The notes beneath the pieces are model-generated. The model was not told where the DNA came from. It did not search any database and was given only the letters and a program-made list of their open reading frames with translations. A DNA stretch of 64,000 bases, taken from positions 496,017,370-496,081,369 of the forward strand of contig VDFB02270651.1 in NCBI GenBank assembly GCA_007258455.2. The letters run 5' to 3'. A program made the translations under genes and the position numbers. Positions 58,532 to 64,000 of the stretch are shown here, piece by piece (positions within the stretch are counted from its first letter, which is position 1; each line of letters starts with the position of its first letter). Origin of the DNA: Sequoia sempervirens (taxonomy: Eukaryota > Streptophyta > Pinopsida > Cupressales > Cupressaceae).

Positions 58532-60034
58532 TGTTGAAATGAACAAGAGAACTGAGAGGGGCGGGGGTGCACGGGGGGAATCAGTTGTATCTAATCACAT
58601 TCATCACAAATCTCAAACAATTATTAGCTCCACATCCACTTTAATCTGTTATTAAGTATGAGCATGAAATGCAAATAACAGAAAGCAATATCAACACAAG
58701 AAACACTAGATTTACTTGGAAACCCAATAAGGGAAAAACCACGGTGAGGATCAACTCACAATATAAGAGTAATTGCAAAACCGTTTACAAGGAGGCTCAC
58801 TGCCTACAGACAAAGAAAGATAGGAAGAAGAATGTTACACAGAGAACATTATCTCAATGCAACAAAAGATCCACCACAACAACTTGCACACATCTGCAAC
58901 CTTGATCAGAGAATTGTAGATGCCATCAACTCACTACTTTAAGGAGTCTAACACATTGAAGTCCTTGCCGCCTCAGTTCACTTTCACACAATTTCTCGCA
59001 TCTACCTTGCTTCTCACACTTGTGGCTCAAAATCCTTAACATCTTGTCTTGTATTTATGCCATCTTCAATCTTAGAAACTTTCTCAAGGTCGACAACACA
59101 CTCTATATTTTACAAATTCAAATTAGGTCGGCAACTCAACATTCCTACGGTGGATAAGAATGAGAGTGGACCATTCCAACACTTAACTAGGACCAAAAAC
59201 AACATCTTGGATCAATCACACGCTTCTTTAATTGATACTTATCCTTCGCATGACATGTAAACACCAGGTCGGCCAAACCTAATGAAAACACCAATGAACT
59301 TTGAAGTACACACTTTCGCAACAAGAAGATAACATGCGGACCACATAACATACTTCACCTTACACTGGAACACATCTTAGATACCTTCAGATTCATCCAT
59401 AGCTACTGCAACAACCTTCAAACACAAAACACTTTTCTATCAGTCTATTCGGACTGTACAGTCACACATAGTAATTCTAAAACTAGTCTTCCAAAGCACC
59501 AGACCACAAACACTCTTGATGGAACACAAATAACTCCACTATAAGCCTTCTTCCAGATCCGCAAGACCTGAAACAAACCAGTAGAGGAATGCGGAGCAGA
59601 TACATTTCTCCCAATCCATAAACAAACAACTCTGCCAGACCAGTTCACAACTCGGTGAACTCAACTTTCGCTTTACACCAAACCAAAAGCTATAATCCGG
59701 GATATATCACCCAAGTATGTCCTTAAGCAACACTTTAGATCCGCACAAGCATAGGATCAACACAGAAGAAATGCGGAGCACACATCGGAGCACATTCTGC
59801 ACACACACACACAACTTTGACTTCACTATTTATTAATTTTCTCAAAAGCACTTGGTAACTCATCATATCAGCACACTTGCAACACCATAAAGATAGCTCC
59901 ATGTACTCACAACATCTCCACAGTATTTCAACTATGCATGCACAACCTGCAATCACTTGTTTCCTTTCTCTGCAAGAACCTATATTGTGTTGACATCAAT
60001 GACAACACCACCATACTCATTCATACTTGCAACA
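58532..60034 (-). repeat. 3' LTR of Copia element B, second copy
   Basis: It repeats 30073-31575, with the purine tract at 60035-60047 and the same termini. Confidence 0.7.
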
Positions 60035-60353
60035 ATCTCCCCCTTTGTCATTGATAGCAACACATGATGTGAAAAACCATCAAAGACACAATATCCCTTT
60101 AACTTTCACTATTCTTTTTCACATGACTCTCTCTCCCCCTTTGACATCAATGGCAAAGAACAAAGAGTATTTGCATAATTCTTCAACCATATATGATTCT
60201 GATCACTCCTCCTCAGGAGTGCACCCATAACAACGCACATCTCATATTGCATCAATGATACTTCCTACTCCCCCTGAGGAGCAGACACCAATCATTAGTC
60301 CAGACAAATGATGAATTTGTAGATCCACTGGAGTGATACACCTCTATATGCAT

Positions 60354-61351
60354 CTAGTTCAAAGAAGGAGGGGCAGTTACCCCCAACTTCTCCCTGAGAT
60401 ACTCAAAAGTATCCTTAGGAAGGGCCTTAGTAAATATATCAGCAATCTGATCCTTTGTAGGCAGATATTCAAGCTTGACTCCATTCTCTAATACCTTCTC
60501 TCTTAAGAAATGATATCTAATAGATATATGCTTTGTCCTTGAATGCAATACCAGATTCTTGGAAATATTTATTGCACTTGTATTATCACAGAAGATAGAG
60601 ATAGGCCCATCACACATCACTCCTATATTCTTCAATGTTTGCTTCATCCACAATACCTGTGTGTAGCAAGATACTGCTACTATGTACTCAACCTCTGCAG
60701 TGGATAAAGAAACAAAATCCTGTTTCTTGCTTAGCCATGAAACCAACATGCATCCAAGAAAGAATGGACCACCACTTGTACTCTTCCGGTCATCTACACA
60801 ACCAGCCCAATCTGCATCAGTGTAAGCTCTCAAAGTAAAATTAGTATCCTTAGGATACCACAAACCATAATCGGGAGTCCCTTTTAGATATTTGAATATC
60901 CTTTTCACAACTACAACATGTGTTTTTTTGGGTTCTTCTTGAAATCTGGCTACCAAACACACTGCATGCATGATATCCGGTCTAGAAGCAATAAGATATA
61001 GCAATCCACCAATCATAGATCTGTACTTGCTCTGATCAACTTTAGGAGATTCATCATCCTTACTTAATTTGCATTCAATCACCATAGGGGTACAAACCGG
61101 TTTGGAGTCATCCATTCCAAACTTCTTCAACAATTTTTTAACATACTTTGATTGTGAAATGAATATGCCCTTATCATTTTGATTCGCTTGAAGTCCAAGG
61201 AAGAAATTCAACTCCCCAATTATAGATATTTCAAACTCTTTTTGCATCTCTACAAATTTCTTGCACATACCCTCATTTCCTCCAAAGATAATATCAACAT
61301 ACACAACCACTATCAAAATTTTGTTTCCTTCAACCTTGAAATAGAAATTAC
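60354..61351 (-). pseudogene. Copia B pol 3' part, second copy
   Basis: It is identical to 31895-32892: same loss of one Asp in YVDD, same RNase H motifs, same abrupt junction with the hAT terminus at 61352. Confidence 0.9.
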
Positions 61352-61680
61352 CTAAGTTACCGATTCGTTTTTGGATTCGGGTACGGGTACGAGAATCTGG
61401 TACAGGATTCGGCAAAAAAAATTTTTGGGGTTGGGTACGGCTTGGATACGGCAATACAAAAAAATATAAAAATCAGAAATATATACATATTTGCAGCAGT
61501 AATTAAGTTCAGAATACACCACCATATTAATAATAATAGTCTAAGAGACTAAGACTAATAACATAGCAAAAATACATCACCACTTTCATAGTCACTAAGT
61601 ATTACTCGAATGTCATCATCATGATATAAAATTATAAATTAAAGTTAAAACGTTTACAATCAGCCATTATTGATCATTGA

Positions 61681-62091
61681 TCAATCAGAATCATATGGGT
61701 CATCAAACAAACTAGCATCATTAGATGCTACATTTTGTGTAGAACCACAAATAGCATTAGTGGCACTCGCACAAGCACTGCCACTAGCAGTAGCACTCGC
61801 ATTGACACTACCACTCTCGTAATCAGTAGCTACTTCAGGTTCATAGTCATCATCAATATCAAGTGCTGCTAAGTGACTTGTGGAAGCATCCAAGTCAAGC
61901 TGCTCTGGCTCAATATCCCACCTCCTCGTGTCTCCTTCTTTGTAGGAACTTTGCTTGTGTGTAAGGAGGCGCAAGTTTGAATGCACATACACCAAGTCCT
62001 CTGCCTTTTTTGAATGCAGCCTATTGCGTTTTATTGAGTGGATGAAGGAGTATGTGCTCCAATTCCTCTTAGAAGAAGATGAACTAGCAAC
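61681..62091 (-). CDS. hAT transposase exon 3 (right copy)
   Basis: It is 136 codons plus stop, reading phase 0 from acceptor AG at 62092-62093. A serine run, NWSTYSFIHSIKRNRL and LVYVHSNLRLL form the hAT dimerisation region, where the conserved Trp sits. The tail is acidic (DLDASTSHLAALDIDDDYEP), then Ala/Ser-rich, then DDPYDSD. It has several substitutions relative to the left copy, but no stop. Confidence 0.85.
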   Translation of the reverse strand, partial: VASSSSSKRNWSTYSFIHSIKRNRLHSKKAEDLVYVHSNLRLLTHKQSSYKEGDTRRWDIEPEQLDLDASTSHLAALDIDDDYEPEVATDYESGSVNASATASGSACASATNAICGSTQNVASNDASLFDDPYDSD

Positions 62092-62175
62092 CTATTAAGA
62101 CCAAATTAAATAGTTAAGAGTTACAAAATTTAACTAAACAAAATTTAAAATTAAAATGACAAATATAAAACTTAC

Positions 62176-62880
62176 TTGGGATAAAACTTTTATTGCAATA
62201 GGTTGGAGGTGCATGTATTCTTGCCCATGGAAGTACCACCAACTATGAGCATCCACCCTGCACTTGTCTCGAAGAGCATCCATATTTTGATCAACACTAC
62301 CAGAGCAAGCAAAAGCCATGAACTCAGCCCTGACTCGATCGCGTTGGTCACGATCACTGAAGATTCTACGAATTGCTGCCTTGTACCCATGAGCCACTTC
62401 ACCATCCCTATATGGAGCAACTCTTGATGATGTAGCAAGTACCTCAGGACTATAATACTTGGGACTCAATGCAAAAGCGAGAAGATGCAATGGAGTGGTC
62501 ATTTTGTTCCATCTATCAACCATGATTTCCTGTAGCTCTTTGAAGAATTTTTCTTCAGGATCTTCCTCTTTTGCATTGATGATGACTTTCATCTTCTCAA
62601 TCATTGAGTCGATACCATCATATACTTCTCCCAAACAAGGTCTATCCATGTCTGTATAACGGATCATGCTCAGTATAGGCTCAGTGAAACTAACCAGGTA
62701 CTCAACACGATCCCACCAACACTCATCTAGGATCCTTTGCCTGACCCTATTTGCCCTTTCACTGCTAGATTGCCTCCATATGGCCCAATTAGGGCTGATT
62801 ACCATGGCACAGAGTGCCTCACGAACCTTTATAAGCCGTCTCAACACAATTGTGTTGGAGGCAAAACGGGTCTCTGCAAC
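62176..62880 (-). CDS. hAT transposase exon 2 (right copy)
   Basis: It is 235 codons between acceptor AG (62881-62882) and donor GTAAG (62171-62175), in phase 0 at both ends. It starts VAETRFASNTIVLRRL, followed by ALCAMV, ILDECWWDRVEYLV, TEPILSMIRYTDMDRPCLG, MIEKMKVII, then MTTPLHLLAFALSPKYY and AHGYKAAIRRIF. These match the order seen in plant hAT proteins (helical insertion domain returning to the catalytic fold). The equivalent first ~70 codons in the left copy are unreadable. Confidence 0.85.
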
Positions 62881-62974
62881 CTGTTTGGAAATCAAAATTA
62901 AAATTAAAATGTAATTTAAATTTACAAAATTAAAAGAAAACTAAAAATTAAAAAAATATTGAGAATTAACTTAC

Positions 62975-64000
62975 CTTCAACAATTCCAATTTTGAGAATT
63001 GTCTAAATATTCCTTGTGTCATATGGTGGTTGGTGATAAACATTTGGATGTCTTCGCCCTCAGCATACACCTGTTTGATCCACTCAATTTTGGATCCAAT
63101 TTTTTGTAGCATTAGATTGAGGGAGTGGACAGCACAAGGTGTCCAAAAAATGTTTGGATACTTCTCCTCAACCAATAACCCAGCAGCCCTACAATTTTTG
63201 GCATTGTCGGTTATAACTTGCACAACATTTTGATGGCCCACTTCTTCAATAGCTTGGCAAAGGATGTTAGCAATAAATGGACCATCTTTCACTTGTCCTT
63301 CACAATCCACTGCTCTCAAAAACATTGCCCCTTTAGGGGACACAGCAATAACATTGATCAATGGGCGATTTTTTGCATCCTTCCATCCATCAGAAATGAT
63401 GCTCACCCCTGTTTCGATCCATGAATCCCTTATGGGCTTCAAAGAGTCTGCTACATGTTTCACCTCTTTCTCCAATAAGGTGCAACACACCTTCTCAAAA
63501 CCTGGGCCCTTATACCCCTTTGGAGCCTCATTAATAGATTTCACCATTTTTTGCCAATATGGTGAACGAACAACGTTGAATGCCAATCCATTGGCATAGA
63601 GACATCTTGCTATGTCTTGATCAGCAATCTCTCTTGCCTCATTCTGAAATGAAGCTTCCAACGGTCCCTTGGATCTTTTATTTGATGTGGGCACGGTTTG
63701 CTCTTGAGGAATGTTCATAAATGGATGGCTATCTGCAGGTCGAATATAAGTAGCCGTAGGTGGTGTAGGGGGTTTCATGGCTCGAGATCCTTTCTTCAAA
63801 GGATGGCTTGTTTTAAGACTACTAACTTTTTTCTCTGATTTTTCTTGCTTAGCAATATATTTCAACACTATGTCATCCGGAAGGCCTTTGCCATCACCTT
63901 CTGGAGGTCCTGGACAAGGTCTGATGCCATTATCAGGGATTCTACACAAGTAGGCTTTCACTCGACTGTATGAGCTTGTATATTGAATTTTGCAATGACT
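62975..64000 (-). CDS. hAT transposase exon 1 (right copy, 5' end outside window)
   Basis: It is open from the window edge to the donor GTAAG (62970-62974), after the codons for FSKLELLK. The readable part covers the end of the BED finger (HLC-type ligands near 63950), SDGWKDAKNRPLIN, VVQVITDNAKNC and CAVHSLNLML. With the left copy's N-terminus the whole protein would be about 750 residues, a normal hAT length. No stop or frameshift is visible, so an active or recently active element is possible. Nuclear cut-and-paste transposition is the family function. Confidence 0.88.

Larger units (their letters stand above)
51759..64000. repeat. Second copy of the 23300-35541 segment
   Basis: Every landmark of the left segment recurs at +28,459 up to 33272/61731, and I see no difference over ~9.97 kb. 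All conceptual proteins there are identical, including the disabling stops. From 33273/61732 there are scattered substitutions (about 1%) and, around the start of hAT exon 2, a block of heavy difference. The copy runs out of the window. Possible causes are an overlapping contig end, an alternative haplotype, or a genuine recent duplication. Confidence 0.97.
61352..64000 (-). mobile_element. hAT transposon, right-hand copy (cut by window end)
   Basis: It begins with the CTAAGTTACCGA terminus at 61352. The 5' end with the second terminus lies beyond the window. The three exons within the window are open and joined by consensus splice sites. This version is therefore the better guide to the gene than 32893-36358. 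Confidence 0.85.

Overview
This is plant nuclear DNA: AT-rich, very gene-poor and filled with nested and decayed transposable elements. The plant assignment rests on Ty1/Copia elements whose primer-binding sites match plant initiator-Met tRNA, hAT transposases of the BED/DUF659 type, and long satellite-like arrays. The slow, layered decay and the style of the unidentified coding relics suggest a large-genome gymnosperm such as a conifer, but that is a low-confidence inference. Only one piece of a possible host gene is visible: a first exon of an FGGY-type sugar kinase at about 42.0 kb.

Layout. 1-1.78 kb: AT-rich spacer with a (TA)n run and a 35-bp GC-rich tandem repeat. 1.78-3.86 kb: a non-autonomous LTR element lacking its 5' LTR (D). 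4.55-7.92 kb: a non-autonomous Copia-like element with both LTRs and a decayed gag (C, minus strand). 9.03-9.49 kb: a truncated LTR. 10.36-15.09 kb: a long decayed coding region of unknown function (+), interrupted by a solo LTR (11138-11746) and a hAT deletion derivative (13259-14268). 15.7-16.2 kb: a minus-strand coding relic. 16.7-18.4 kb: Copia fragments. 20048-27873: a structurally complete Copia element (A, minus strand, 571-bp LTRs, target duplication CTTGG). Inside A sits a complete 2,040-bp non-autonomous LTR element (N, target duplication CCAAT), which belongs to the same family as D. 28.9-32.9 kb: an LTR-like fragment cut by a 1.5-kb LTR and the 3' half of a second Copia element (B). 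32.9-36.36 kb: a three-exon hAT transposase gene. 37102-38712: a solo LTR with target duplication ATAAT. 39.4-41.0 kb: a second, dead hAT gene. 41.8-42.1 kb: the kinase exon. 42.65-51.08 kb: an almost continuous repeat domain made of a ~212-bp tandem array, a decayed coiled-coil coding repeat (~58 codons per unit) and a ~572-bp tandem array with a hairpin in each unit.

A run of exactly 100 N (51659-51758) marks a scaffold join. The sequence after it repeats 23300 to about 35541 at a constant offset of 28,459 bp until small indels appear. I see no difference over the first ~9.97 kb, then about 1% divergence from 33273/61732 onward. This is either an unpurged overlap or alternative haplotype placed in tandem, or a very recent duplication. 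In the right-hand copy all three hAT exons are open within the window. In the left-hand copy the start of exon 2 is scrambled.

No operon-like or pathway-level cooperation is visible. The genes present are mobile-element genes that act on their own DNA or RNA. The least explained parts are the 42.65-51.08 kb repeat domain, the 10.36-15.09 kb coding relic, and the series of hairpins in the 3' untranslated part of element A.
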